DNA from: Yoonia vestfoldensis DSM 16212
Lineage (GTDB): Bacteria > Pseudomonadota > Alphaproteobacteria > Rhodobacterales > Rhodobacteraceae
Length of the DNA: 64,000 nucleotides
Assembly: GCF_000382265.1 (NCBI RefSeq)
Contig: NZ_KB907973.1
Location: 1-64,000, forward strand
Reading direction: 5' to 3'
Shown: one piece after another, positions 1-8,072 of the stretch
Layout: the number at the start of each line of letters is the position of its first letter
Numbering within the stretch: position 1 is the stretch's first letter
The notes under the pieces: generated by a model
Told to the model about the DNA's origin: nothing
Databases searched by the model: none
What the model saw: the letters and a program-made list of their open reading frames with translations, nothing else
Made by a program: the position numbers and the translations under genes

Positions 1-269
1 CATCATCACCACCAACCTGAGCTTCAGCGAATGGGCCAGCGTCTTTGGCGATGCCAAAATGACCACGGCACTGCTCGACCGTCTCACCCATCGCTGCCAC
101 ATCCTCGAAACCGGCAATGACAGCTACCGCTTCAAGGCCAGCTCCGAAACAGCCAAGAAAAAGCGAAAGGAGACACCACCATTGACGCCATCATAATACG
201 CAGATCATAACGACTGGGTGGGTCAGATCTCGATGAAAATGCCGGGTCAGTTCTCAGTGACAATCAACA
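1..269 (+). mobile_element. Right end of an IS21-family insertion sequence (incomplete)
   Basis: The window opens inside the helper ATPase gene of the element, and the element ends 73 bases after its stop codon. Two related direct repeats mark the end: 220-243 starts GGGTCAGATCTCGATG and 244-269 starts GGGTCAGTTCTCAGTG. Multiple terminal repeats of this length are typical of IS21 elements, where the transposase binds them. The boundary is set at 269 because from 270 onward the opposite strand reads as chaA coding sequence. The transposase gene (istA) and the other end lie before the window, so the target duplication cannot be seen. Confidence 0.85.
2..196 (+). CDS. istB: IstB-like transposition helper ATPase, C-terminal fragment
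   Basis: Only the last 64 residues are present; the gene starts before the window. The visible part begins [17 protein letters not shown] and continues with [13 protein letters not shown] and a basic tail, the usual C-terminus of IstB proteins. In the family, IstB is an AAA+ ATPase of about 250 residues that acts with the IstA transposase in IS21 cut-and-paste or copy-out transposition. The Walker motifs lie in the missing part. The stop at 194-196 is followed by the terminal repeats of the element. Whether the element is intact cannot be judged here. Confidence 0.9.
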   Translation: MITTNLSFSEWASVFGDAKMTTALLDRLTHRCHILETGNDSYRFKASSETAKKKRKETPPLTPS

Positions 270-636
270 GGCATAGCCCCAAAATGCCGTTCAGGACGAT
301 CATGATGGCGGCAAAGACAGTGTCGCGGGCAACCGTGCTTTCACCGATAGGCGCAGAGAGCAAGAGCGACACGATCAGTGACACCTCGATGACCGTCACG
401 GCCAACGCCAGAATGATCGACCCAAAGGGTTGTCCCACACGATGGGCAATTGTCTCGGCATGATGGACGGCGGCAAACACAGCGGCAAAAAGCAAGGGGA
501 CCGCCAGCACGACCATCCACCACGCTGGGTCGCCACCAGCAGACGACACCGCAAAGCCCGCAAAAACGAGCGCGCAGACCGGGGCAATGATTGTCCAGAT
601 GGGCGTGGCCATCACCGCGCGTTCAAGTACTGCCAT
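247..636 (-). pseudogene. chaA: ChaA-type Ca2+/H+ antiporter, truncated by the IS element
   Basis: About 122 N-terminal codons remain of a membrane antiporter that is normally about 350-370 residues. The retained part has three hydrophobic stretches and the family signature HHAETIAHRVGQPFGSIILA followed by LAVTVIEVSLIVS, the first CaCA cation-binding repeat. Reading enters the IS end at 269 and stops at 247 after a few foreign residues (VTEN). The ATG at 636 overlaps the TGA of the acylase gene (TGATG), so it was the last gene of the upstream operon. A TTG at 639 is also possible. Without the second repeat it is very unlikely to transport. The missing half may sit on the far side of the element. 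Confidence 0.85.
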
Positions 637-1697
637 CAATCAGCGGGCTGAAAGACAAACGGCGCCGCCTGCGCAAAGTTGCCAGAGCTTTCGCCCGACA
701 TGACGCGTTCTATGTCCACGCCCAGATCCAGCTTCATCACATCGGCACCTTCGGACAGGTCGAGGTTCGCAAGATCGACCCAGAACACGCTGGGAGACTG
801 CACGGATTCCACATAGTAACGGCGATCCAGATGGTCGGCGACAACACGCGAACGGGTTGTCGACAGATTTGGTTGATCCGCGATGCTGATCCCCCACGGC
901 ACCGACGCCTGCCGGATGACGCTGAATACCGCCGCGGCAGCGGTGCGCGCGTCGGCGCTTTGCTCGACGGCGTTGATGTAGAAACTGGCACGCACGAAAC
1001 GGTCGGTCGCACGCACGGTTCCCGGCAGGAATTCACGCGGATTGACCGCGTTCCAATATTCGCGGACGGCAAGCTGGCGGTCATAGGTCGGTTCATTGGT
1101 CATGACCTGATAGCTGCGGTCGTGCCAGATCACCATTTCGCCGTCGACGAACTCGATGATGGCGCTATCGCCCGTCGCATCGGACATCGAGACGTGGACG
1201 GTGGCCGCACGTCCGGGGGGGCCGACAGGCACCGCGCCACCCGCGACAAGAATTGGATTCTCGCGCAGGTCTGCAACCGCTTCTGCAACCGAACAGAACT
1301 GATCAAGCAGGTATTGCGGAAAGACCGACAAGGACACCCGCGGGGTCATGCCGTCATCTTCGGGATAGGTCGCCTCTACCTCCCACAAAAGATTCACGAC
1401 GAGGCCTGCTTCGTTCATCCCATCGGCGGTAGATATATCGTACCCCGAAACCGCAAGGCTGCCGTAGCGCGACGTCCATTCCGCCGACCGCTCACCGGCG
1501 GCGCCGTTGCGCGCCATGCCGCGCGGAAAATCCCACAGGTTGCTGACCATGGGTAGCTTCCAGTCCATGCTCCGTCCGGTCAGGATACGATCCTCGGGGC
1601 CAAGATACACCGCGCGGGTGCAGGCCTCTGCGACCGGGGCAGCGGCCAGGGCAAATGCCAAAGCCATCGGCGCGATATGATTGATAAAGCGTCCCAT
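636..1697 (-). CDS. Secreted choloylglycine hydrolase family (linear amide C-N hydrolase) acylase
   Basis: 353 residues with an N-terminal signal peptide ending at AEA, directly before Cys26. That Cys becomes the N-terminal nucleophile in this Ntn-hydrolase family (bile salt hydrolase, penicillin V acylase). Other family residues are visible: Arg42 and Asp45 in GRSMDW, Asn95 in GMNEAGL and Asn201 in TNEP. The reaction is hydrolysis of a linear amide in the periplasm. In a presumed marine organism N-acyl amides or acyl-homoserine lactones are likelier substrates than bile salts, but this is inference. It lies 58 bases after the outer-membrane protein gene and overlaps the broken chaA. Confidence 0.88.
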   Translation of the reverse strand: MGRFINHIAPMALAFALAAAPVAEACTRAVYLGPEDRILTGRSMDWKLPMVSNLWDFPRGMARNGAAGERSAEWTSRYGSLAVSGYDISTADGMNEAGLVVNLLWEVEATYPEDDGMTPRVSLSVFPQYLLDQFCSVAEAVADLRENPILVAGGAVPVGPPGRAATVHVSMSDATGDSAIIEFVDGEMVIWHDRSYQVMTNEPTYDRQLAVREYWNAVNPREFLPGTVRATDRFVRASFYINAVEQSADARTAAAAVFSVIRQASVPWGISIADQPNLSTTRSRVVADHLDRRYYVESVQSPSVFWVDLANLDLSEGADVMKLDLGVDIERVMSGESSGNFAQAAPFVFQPAD

Positions 1698-1755
1698 CAG
1701 CGTCTCCTCTCGGTTTGGTTTCGTGCGCTACTCCATCAATGTGAAATTCGTGCGT

Positions 1756-2505
1756 TCAGAACGTCCAGGTCGCCCCGATGACAGGTCCGACCATGCTGCC
1801 GTCAAACTCTGTCCCGCCATCGGTGTAATCGAGGTAGAGTTCACGCCACCCCGCTGAAATGAAAAGATTGTCTGTCGCCTGAAAGTTCGCGGTGACAGCC
1901 GCCTGCCATGTCAGCTCTGACCCGACCCCGAAGCCGCCGACATCGGCATATCCCAGCAGTGACCATCTGTCCGAAAGCACCGCATTGGCACGCAATCCGA
2001 TAATCGGATCGACAAAGCTCTTTTCCGGCGCGACATCGACACCGGCTAGCGGGACAGAGACGCGACCTTCGATGATCCAGGCCCGCAGGCCGCCCAAAAC
2101 GTCGATGGTCCCGCCATCGGCCACCGTGAAACGGTTGCCTGCGGCCAGGGTCAGCGATTGCAGCGTCACCTCTCCCGATGCGGGAATACCCGGTGGGACC
2201 CGCCCATCCCGAGAGGATGCAGAATAGGTGTAGTCCGCGAAAAGCACCAGATCGCCACGCCGCGCCAGCCCGGTGAGGAAAAACGCGCCATCCAGGTCTT
2301 CCAGAACCTCGGACAGGGATTTGTCAAACGACAGGGTCGGTGCGCCGCTGAGCGGTGTGAAATCCCCCTTGACTCCAGCGCCCCACCCATAGGCCGTGGC
2401 CTGACCCGACCATTCCTGCGCGGACAGCGCCATTGGGGCCAGCCCTGCGGCCAAAACAGCGCATGCTATGGCCGAGATCGCGGCGTGCCGGTTGGGTCTG
2501 GTCAT
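1756..2505 (-). CDS. Outer-membrane beta-barrel protein
   Basis: 249 residues: signal peptide of about 29 residues ending ALSAQ, then alternating hydrophobic/polar strands rich in Gly and aromatic residues, and a C-terminal GPVIGATWTF with terminal Phe, the usual signal for outer-membrane barrel assembly. Strand pairs such as SGQATAYGWGAGVKGDF and FISAGWRELYLDYT suggest an eight-stranded barrel. I do not recognise a named family with confidence. Its ATG overlaps the stop of the amidohydrolase gene (ATGA), so the two are translationally coupled. It may let the amidohydrolase/acylase substrate in, but no sequence feature fixes that. Confidence 0.75.
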   Translation of the reverse strand: MTRPNRHAAISAIACAVLAAGLAPMALSAQEWSGQATAYGWGAGVKGDFTPLSGAPTLSFDKSLSEVLEDLDGAFFLTGLARRGDLVLFADYTYSASSRDGRVPPGIPASGEVTLQSLTLAAGNRFTVADGGTIDVLGGLRAWIIEGRVSVPLAGVDVAPEKSFVDPIIGLRANAVLSDRWSLLGYADVGGFGVGSELTWQAAVTANFQATDNLFISAGWRELYLDYTDGGTEFDGSMVGPVIGATWTF

Positions 2506-3965
2506 GCAAGCTGCTCCTTGAAGATGCGTCCGCCTTTCATCACGAGACGAAGATTCCTGTCGGGGTCCGAGAGGAAATCAAGTTCGGTTTCCGGGTCGCC
2601 GTCCCAGACCAGAATATCCGCCAGCGCCCCTTCTGCGATCACGCCGAGCGCGCCCTGATATGGTGCGCGATCACCCGACATGGCGAGCAATTCACCCGCC
2701 GCACCTGTTGCCATCCGAAGCGCCTCGAGCGGTGGCATGAAGCGCGCAAGTTTGCCAAGTTGACGGCCTTGGGATGCGGCCCCGGTCGGATTGAACAGCA
2801 CATCGGTGCCGAACGCCATCTTGACGCCTTCTGCCCGACCTTTTTCGAATGCCTGAACTGTGCCGACGGCGACTTCTTGTTGCTTTGCCTGTTGGCGTGG
2901 ATCGGACTTGGGGTTGGCATCTTCATCGGCAAGGAATGGCTGGATGCTCCACCAGACACCTGCTTCGGCCATAGCACGGATCGTCGGCTCGTCCGCAAGC
3001 TGGCCGTGTTCGATCGACCGCACGCCCGCCTCGAGACAGCGCATGATGCCCGTCGGTGTATAGACATGGGCGCAAACATAGGTGCCCCAGTCTGCCGCTG
3101 CTTCAACGGCGGCACGCATTTCGTCGAGCGTGTATTGTGCGGTGTCCAACGGATCATAAAGCGACGATACGCCACCACCAGCCATGATCTTGATCTGGCT
3201 CGCGCCGCGCATCAGCTGTTCGCGCGTGCGGCGCAGCACTTCGTCCCGGCCGTCCGCAATGGCGGCAACGCCCACGCTTTCAGTATAATCCGCAGGTTCA
3301 TTGGCCATGCGCGGCAGGGCATTGAGCAACCGGAAATCCCCGTGGCCAGATGTTTGCGACAACATCGCGCCCGATGGGAAAATGCGTGGGCCTGTCACGG
3401 CCCCTTGGTCGATGGCCTGTTTGAGGCCAAAGACCGGCCCGCCAGTGTCCCGCACCGTCGTAAAGCCGCGCATCAGGGTCGCCCCGGCCTCGCGCCCGGC
3501 CATCAGATGCACCCAGCCGATATCCTGCGTCAGTGCCGCGATCTGGCTGACACCGACCAAAGTTGCGTGCCAGTGACAGTCGATCAATCCGGGTGTCACC
3601 GCGCGACCGCCACAGTCGATCACATCAGCCTCGGTCGGACCCGTTCCGGTCGCAGGCAGCCCTGTGATCCGCCCGCCCTCGACGACGATGTCGCGGCCTG
3701 TCTGCATAGAGAGCGTCGTGCCATCAAAGTAGCGCAGATTTGTCAACACTGTCGGGCGTCCCGGCGTCTGGGCGCGCAATTCGCGTGGCGCAAGACCAAA
3801 GCCGGCAAACATCCCCAGAACCGCCGCAGTGCCACCCCGCAATTGGCGGCGCGTGATGTCGGCTTCCATCCGCTTCATCGCCGCAACGGTCTGCGGCGCA
3901 CCACAAAGGCAGGGATTGATCGCCGCTGTTCCGCTTTCAAGCGCTTCAATACAGGTTATGCACAT
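2502..3965 (-). CDS. Metal-dependent amidohydrolase, imidazolonepropionase-like, Tat-type export signal
   Basis: 487 residues from the ATG at 3965, which has an AAAGG ribosome site; longer readings start in a spacer without one. The first 38 residues are unusual: MCITC and CLCG bring four Cys. Then TRRQLRGG plus a hydrophobic stretch and LRAQ form a Tat-like signal. The enzyme part has GLIDCHWHA (metal-binding HxH), two later His (CAHVYTP, IEHGQ) and FGTDV (metal Asp), as in the amidohydrolase superfamily members acting on cyclic amides or dipeptides. It heads an operon with the barrel protein, the acylase and chaA. The substrate cannot be told from the sequence. Confidence 0.85.
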   Translation of the reverse strand: MCITCIEALESGTAAINPCLCGAPQTVAAMKRMEADITRRQLRGGTAAVLGMFAGFGLAPRELRAQTPGRPTVLTNLRYFDGTTLSMQTGRDIVVEGGRITGLPATGTGPTEADVIDCGGRAVTPGLIDCHWHATLVGVSQIAALTQDIGWVHLMAGREAGATLMRGFTTVRDTGGPVFGLKQAIDQGAVTGPRIFPSGAMLSQTSGHGDFRLLNALPRMANEPADYTESVGVAAIADGRDEVLRRTREQLMRGASQIKIMAGGGVSSLYDPLDTAQYTLDEMRAAVEAAADWGTYVCAHVYTPTGIMRCLEAGVRSIEHGQLADEPTIRAMAEAGVWWSIQPFLADEDANPKSDPRQQAKQQEVAVGTVQAFEKGRAEGVKMAFGTDVLFNPTGAASQGRQLGKLARFMPPLEALRMATGAAGELLAMSGDRAPYQGALGVIAEGALADILVWDGDPETELDFLSDPDRNLRLVMKGGRIFKEQLA

Positions 3966-4285
3966 TGTGAGAGTACCTTTTTCGAAAACTGTCGGATTGA
4001 GTATTGATCCATAAAATGAAAAATGGAGCACCCCTGCAATCAAGGCAAGTTTTTTATGATTTGTTGAATTGTTTGCATGCATCATCGTTTTGGATGAACA
4101 GAACATGTCGGGATTGGGGCATGTCGCATGCCTTGATACAGTTTGGTGGAAATGAATTCCGCGCATCAAGGTTTCTGTGGCGTGATGAGCAACCGTTGTC
4201 GGCGGCGCGGATTGCCCCGCCTTTTTCGTGATGCCAAGAGATGCCGCGCGCCTTGATTGCCCGGCCCGTGTGGCTGCGGCTAAGT
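3966..4285. other. Gene-free spacer with repeated TTGAT half-sites
   Basis: No convincing gene is present in these 320 bases. TTGAT occurs in one or other orientation at 4004-4008, 4039-4043 (reverse), 4133-4137, 4165-4169 (reverse) and 4253-4257. Four of these are extended to CCTTGAT. The pair 4131-4137 / 4165-4171 forms a 41-base inverted arrangement around GAATTC. The promoter of the amidohydrolase operon must be in here, but no full Fnr-type palindrome and no clear -35/-10 pair was found. Confidence 0.35.
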
Positions 4286-4522
4286 CTAGGCTCTGCGGAC
4301 AGAGTTTCCGCCGGCGATGATCCTGCGGATCAGGGCGGCCGCAGCCATGTGTCGTTCGGTTTCGGCCTTGGAACCGACGGCATTTTCATGTGTGGCGGCC
4401 GCATCCGTCAGAACACCCATGATTTCCTTTTCGGGCAGAATCTCCGCATCATTGAGCGCAAGAAGCAAAGCCTCGCAGATTGTAAGTGCGGCCATTCCCG
4501 AATACTTGTGATCGTTCTTCAT
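4286..4522 (-). CDS. Small conserved-looking cytoplasmic protein, unknown function
   Basis: 78 residues from the ATG at 4522. The protein is helical and soluble: MKNDHKYSGMAALTICEALL, then a Glu/Asp-rich turn and ALIRRIIAGGNSVRRA at the end. There is no signal peptide, metal motif or HTH. Much longer readings through this frame run across the divergent regulator gene and are not credible. It is divergent from the Crp/Fnr-type regulator, and the Fnr-like box at 4607-4620 sits between them. I do not recognise the family. Small proteins of this look occur beside stress regulators in alphaproteobacteria. Confidence 0.7.
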   Translation of the reverse strand: MKNDHKYSGMAALTICEALLLALNDAEILPEKEIMGVLTDAAATHENAVGSKAETERHMAAAALIRRIIAGGNSVRRA

Positions 4523-4606
4523 GGGTTTTGACCTTTCCGCCAAGTGCGACGCCGGACTGCGCCTGAAGCTTACCAAGCAGACTGACAAGGAATGTGCTAC
4601 GCTGCG

Positions 4607-4620
4607 CTGATCGAGATCAG
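4607..4620 (+). promoter_or_regulatory. Fnr-type box (CTGATCGAGATCAG) before the Crp/Fnr regulator
   Basis: A perfect 14-base palindrome that fits TTGAT-N4-ATCAA with only the outer base changed on each side. Downstream, 22 bases separate it from TAAAGC at 4643-4648, a weak -10 match. That is the class-II spacing used by Fnr-family activators and would put the start of transcription near 4655, just ahead of the GGAGGGG ribosome site. Confidence 0.55.
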
Positions 4621-4672
4621 CTATCGACGCCAATTCCTTGCGTAAAGCTTCGCGAGGTAATGGAGGGGACAC

Positions 4673-5401
4673 ATGATCGAAAACACTCCACTTGTTCGCA
4701 AGCTTGGCGCATTTGTCGCGCTTTCCGCACCCGAACTGGCCGTGCTTGCATCCTTGCACAAGCGCCGTCGCACCTTTGTGGCGGGGCGGGATCTTGTCCG
4801 TCAGGGGCAATCGGATCAGGCCGCCTATATCCTCGCCAATGGATGGGCCTGTTCCTACAAGCTTCTCGAGGACGGGCGGCGGCAGATCGTCGACTTCCAG
4901 ATCCCCGGTGACTTTCTGGGACTGCGCAGCATTCTTTTGCACGTATCGGATCACAGTATAGAGCCGGTGACAGACATTGAGGTCACTGAAATTCTTGCTG
5001 CCGACCTGCTGACCGCCTTTGCGCAGACGCCCCGGCTGGCCACAGCCGTCCTTTGGGCTGCATCCCGGGACGAGGCGATGGTAGTCGAGCATCTGGTTGA
5101 CATCGGGCGTCGGGATGCCGCTGAACGCATGGCGCATTTCCTGTTGGAGCTTGGCGGGCGGCTGACGCTCGTCGGTTTGGCGACCAAAGCGGGTTATGCC
5201 TGTCCGCTGACGCAATACCTTCTGGCCGATGCGCTTGGGCTGAGTTCGGTCCATGTCAACCGCGTGCTGCGCCAGCTGCGCGAAGCAGGGATGGTCACAT
5301 TCAGGGAAGGGTTCGTCGCGTTCGACGATTACGACAAACTGGCGGTATTTGCCAAGTTCGACCCGACCTACATGGATCCGCGGGGTCCGCTTCTGCTTTG
5401 A
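4673..5401 (+). CDS. Crp/Fnr-family transcriptional regulator
   Basis: 242 residues with the two family domains. Residues about 20-120 form the cyclic-nucleotide-binding-like barrel (RQGQSDQAAYILANGWA, VDFQIPGDFLGL). A helix of about 30 residues follows, then a winged helix with YLLADALGLSSVHVNRVLRQ. There is no N-terminal Cys cluster, so it is not an oxygen-sensing Fnr with a 4Fe-4S cluster. The recognition helix ends VHVNR instead of the ExxSR of Fnr/FixK, so its binding to the TTGAT box in front of it is not assured. The start follows GGAGGGGACAC. It is divergent from a small gene and lies near the arginine deiminase operon. Its signal is unknown. Confidence 0.9.
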   Translation: MIENTPLVRKLGAFVALSAPELAVLASLHKRRRTFVAGRDLVRQGQSDQAAYILANGWACSYKLLEDGRRQIVDFQIPGDFLGLRSILLHVSDHSIEPVTDIEVTEILAADLLTAFAQTPRLATAVLWAASRDEAMVVEHLVDIGRRDAAERMAHFLLELGGRLTLVGLATKAGYACPLTQYLLADALGLSSVHVNRVLRQLREAGMVTFREGFVAFDDYDKLAVFAKFDPTYMDPRGPLLL

Positions 5402-5424
5402 ACATCTGCCGCGGGGGCCAGCCG

Positions 5425-5589
5425 TCAGATACGGCCCAGCAGCATCAGGATGACGACGATCAACAGAACCGCGCCAAGCGCGCCTGTGCCTGCATGCCCG
5501 AAGCCATAGCCGTAGCCACCGAAGCGTCCGCTGAAGCCTCCGAGCAGAAAAATCACAAGAATGATGATGAGGATCGTACCGACTGACAT
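5425..5589 (-). CDS. DUF3309-like very small membrane protein
   Basis: 54 residues: a hydrophobic segment (VGTILIIILVIFLLGG), a Gly/aromatic turn (RFGGYGYGFGHAG) and a second hydrophobic segment ending LMLLGRI. This two-helix layout with a Gly-rich turn and GRI end matches the DUF3309 small proteins widespread in proteobacteria. Function is unknown; they are often found among stress-related genes. The ATG at 5589 is preceded by GGAG about ten bases upstream on the minus strand. It is convergent with the Crp/Fnr-type regulator. Confidence 0.75.
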   Translation of the reverse strand: MSVGTILIIILVIFLLGGFSGRFGGYGYGFGHAGTGALGAVLLIVVILMLLGRI

Positions 5590-5703
5590 GGCTTTTTCTC
5601 CTGTGGTGCGGAACCGGGCGCGGAGAATGCGACCCGTCCTGCGCAGTCTTTGTCGTCTCCTGCATCTGCCCGGCGCATATGGCCGGGCAGACAGGACATC
5701 ACA

Positions 5704-5901
5704 TCACGCCAGCGCGTGGGTGGCGGCATCCAGTTCCTTGTGGGTGTCGGCGTCGTTCTTGGCTGTGTGGGCCTTCTCGGCGGCTTGATAATGCTTGAGC
5801 GCAGCATCTTTCTTTGGGCCGGAAGGCGCCTTGTCCCAAGCGACCTTCACAGTCTTCATCTTGTCAGCCACGTTGGTCGTTTTGTTTGCTTCGGGTTTCA
5901 T
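5704..5901 (-). CDS. Small basic soluble protein, unknown function
   Basis: 65 residues from the ATG at 5901, which follows AAAGGACAAAGCAG. The sequence is Lys/Ala-rich and helical (KMKTVKVAWDKAPSGPKKDA, then HYQAAEKAHTAKNDADTHKE), without membrane segment or signal peptide. It resembles small stress-induced helical proteins in composition only. It lies downstream of arcC in the same direction but 132 bases away. I do not recognise the family. Confidence rests on the ribosome site and on composition. Confidence 0.65.
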   Translation of the reverse strand: MKPEANKTTNVADKMKTVKVAWDKAPSGPKKDAALKHYQAAEKAHTAKNDADTHKELDAATHALA

Positions 5902-6033
5902 CTGCTTTGTCCTTTCTCGGACGGTCCGGGGCACAAGAAACACGCGGGACATGGGGGGCGAGGGGGGGACAGATTGCCCCACGTGTCTCAGGCTTGATCG
6001 GACAGGTACAGTTCACCGATATAAGGTGAACAC

Positions 6034-7050
6034 TCAGACTATCGCGCCGCCGTCATCAGGCGACACTGATGCAGGTTGGTCAGTGCCTTTGAATCCGGGC
6101 GTCTTTTGCCCAGAGGTGCCGTTTCGGCTGGTTTCCGCCTCGTCGGGCAGAATGCGCGTTCCGGCCCGGCGCTCGAGGATCGCGCGGGCGTCGGTCAACT
6201 GGCCGATCCCGGCAAGCTTGCCGCTCGCCCTGACAAAGGTCATGGCGGCGGTGACTTTCGGCCCCATTGACCCCGGTGCAAGCGCAAGTTCGCCCATTGC
6301 GTCTGGGGTCGCTTCGTCGATCGCGATCTGATCCGCGCTGCCATAGTGACGATAGACCGCTGGCACATCGGTCAGCAGCAACAGCGCGTCTGCATCCAGC
6401 CCCAAAGCCAGCAAGGCCGCCGTCCTGTCCTTGTCGATCACGGCCTCCACGCCCGTCATGTCGCCGTCCGCGTTGCGCACGACCGGGATGCCGCCGCCGC
6501 CTGCGCAGATCACAATATGGCCCCCGCCCAGAAGGACCTTGATGGCGTCAAGCCCCAGGATCCTGAGCGGCAGCGGCGAAGGCACAACACGGCGTTGGCC
6601 GCCTGTTACCTCGGTCACCATGGACCACCCATGATCGCTTGCGGCCTGCGTGGCCTCTGCCATCGTATAGACGGGCCCGATCGGTTTGGTCGGGTCCTCG
6701 AAGGCGGGGTCGCTTGGGTCCACCTCGACCCGGCTCAGCAGGGTGGCGCAGTGCGATCCTGTGGGCAGGGCATTCATCAACTCCTGCTCGATGAGATATC
6801 CGATCATGCCTTCGGTTTCGGCACCCAGCACATCCAGCGGCCAGGGCGCGGCTGGATCGTAGGCCGCACCTTGCAGCGCAAGCAAGCCGACCTGCGGTCC
6901 GTTGCCATGCGCCACGACGATCTGGTGGTCGCGGGCGAGATCGGCCAGCGCCCGTGCCGCGATCCGCACATTCGTGTGCTGCGCCTCGGCCGTCATCGGC
7001 TGACCTCGCTGCAAAAGCGCATTACCACCAAGGGCCACGACCACCCGCAT
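6034..7050 (-). CDS. arcC: Carbamate kinase
   Basis: 338 residues; transfers phosphate from carbamoyl phosphate to ADP, the ATP-yielding last step of the arginine deiminase pathway in the cytoplasm. Family motifs are present: VALGGNALLQRGQ at the start, VAHGNGPQVG, VICAGGGGIPV, VIDKDRTAALLA and GSMGPKVTAA. The core matches the usual 310 residues; about 25 extra hydrophilic residues (Ser/Gly/Thr-rich) form a C-terminal tail of unknown role. It is the last gene of the operon, one base after the stop of arcB. Confidence 0.97.
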   Translation of the reverse strand: MRVVVALGGNALLQRGQPMTAEAQHTNVRIAARALADLARDHQIVVAHGNGPQVGLLALQGAAYDPAAPWPLDVLGAETEGMIGYLIEQELMNALPTGSHCATLLSRVEVDPSDPAFEDPTKPIGPVYTMAEATQAASDHGWSMVTEVTGGQRRVVPSPLPLRILGLDAIKVLLGGGHIVICAGGGGIPVVRNADGDMTGVEAVIDKDRTAALLALGLDADALLLLTDVPAVYRHYGSADQIAIDEATPDAMGELALAPGSMGPKVTAAMTFVRASGKLAGIGQLTDARAILERRAGTRILPDEAETSRNGTSGQKTPGFKGTDQPASVSPDDGGAIV

Positions 7051-7051
7051 C

Positions 7052-8053
7052 TCAGTACCTCATCGTCGCGACAAGAACCGCCTTGATCGTGTGCATCCGG
7101 TTCTCGGCCTGATCGAAAACGACGGACGCCGAGGATTCAAAGACGTCGTCGGTCACCTCCATGCAATCGATCCCGAATTTCCGGAATGTTTCTTCGCCAA
7201 CCTGCGTACCCCGGTTATGAAACGCCGGCAGGCAATGCAGGAACTTTGCATAGGGGTTCCCGGTCATTTCCATGACTTTATTGTTCACCTGATAGGGCGA
7301 CAGCAGCGCGATGCGGTCTTCCCAGACCGTGTCTGGCTCTCCCATCGACACCCAGACATCGGTGTAGACGAAATCAGCACCTTCCAGCCCCTCGGCGTGT
7401 TTCTCGGTCAGGGTGATCCGGGCGCGTGTCTTTTCGGCGATCTTGCGGCACCGTGTGACCAGCTCCTGGTCGGGCCAGCAGCTATGCGGACCACACAGGC
7501 GCACGTCCATCCCGACAAGTGCCGCCCCCACCATCAGCGAGGCCGCCGTGTTGTTGCCCACATCACCCATGAAACAGACCGCGATATCGGACAGATGTTT
7601 CTGCGTGAACTCGCGCATGGTCATCAGGTCCGCAAGGATTTGCGTCGGATGGAAGTCATCCGTCAATCCGTTGAACACGGGCACGCCGGAAAACGCCGCC
7701 AACACCTCGGCATCTTTCTGCGCGAAGCCACGATATTCGATCCCGTCGTAGAAACGACCAAGCACGCGGGCGGTATCCTCGATGGTTTCCTTATGCCCGA
7801 TATGGCTGCCCGACGGCCCGAGATACGTGACATGCGCGCCCTGATCATGGGCCGCAACCTCGAACCCGCTCCGGGTGCGGGTGCTGTCCTTCTCGAAGAT
7901 CAGCGCGATGTTCTTGCCTTCCAGTTGCGGTTGCTCATATCCGCCCTGCTTGGCCATCTTCAGGCTGACGGCCAGTTGCAGCAGATGCTGGATGTCCTCG
8001 GGCGAAAAATCCAGCAGTTTCAGAAAACTGCGGCCGCGAAGGTTCTGTGGCAT
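7052..8053 (-). CDS. arcB: Ornithine carbamoyltransferase, catabolic
   Basis: 333 residues from the ATG at 8053, preceded by GGAAGGATTACACA. It carries the carbamoyl-phosphate site STRTRS, the HPTQ motif ([15 protein letters not shown]) and the ornithine/Cys loop [11 protein letters not shown]. In the arginine deiminase pathway it splits citrulline into ornithine and carbamoyl phosphate. The family also includes biosynthetic ArgF; the catabolic role here rests on its place between arcA and arcC. A Cys-rich segment ([11 protein letters not shown]) is typical of the catabolic branch. Confidence 0.96.
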   Translation of the reverse strand: MPQNLRGRSFLKLLDFSPEDIQHLLQLAVSLKMAKQGGYEQPQLEGKNIALIFEKDSTRTRSGFEVAAHDQGAHVTYLGPSGSHIGHKETIEDTARVLGRFYDGIEYRGFAQKDAEVLAAFSGVPVFNGLTDDFHPTQILADLMTMREFTQKHLSDIAVCFMGDVGNNTAASLMVGAALVGMDVRLCGPHSCWPDQELVTRCRKIAEKTRARITLTEKHAEGLEGADFVYTDVWVSMGEPDTVWEDRIALLSPYQVNNKVMEMTGNPYAKFLHCLPAFHNRGTQVGEETFRKFGIDCMEVTDDVFESSASVVFDQAENRMHTIKAVLVATMRY

Positions 8054-8072
8054 TGTGTAATCCTTCCAGAGA

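Noticed and set aside
4286..5665. 459-codon minus-strand frame across the Crp/Fnr gene
   Set aside because: Only its last 78 codons after the ATG at 4522 look like protein; the rest is antisense to the regulator.
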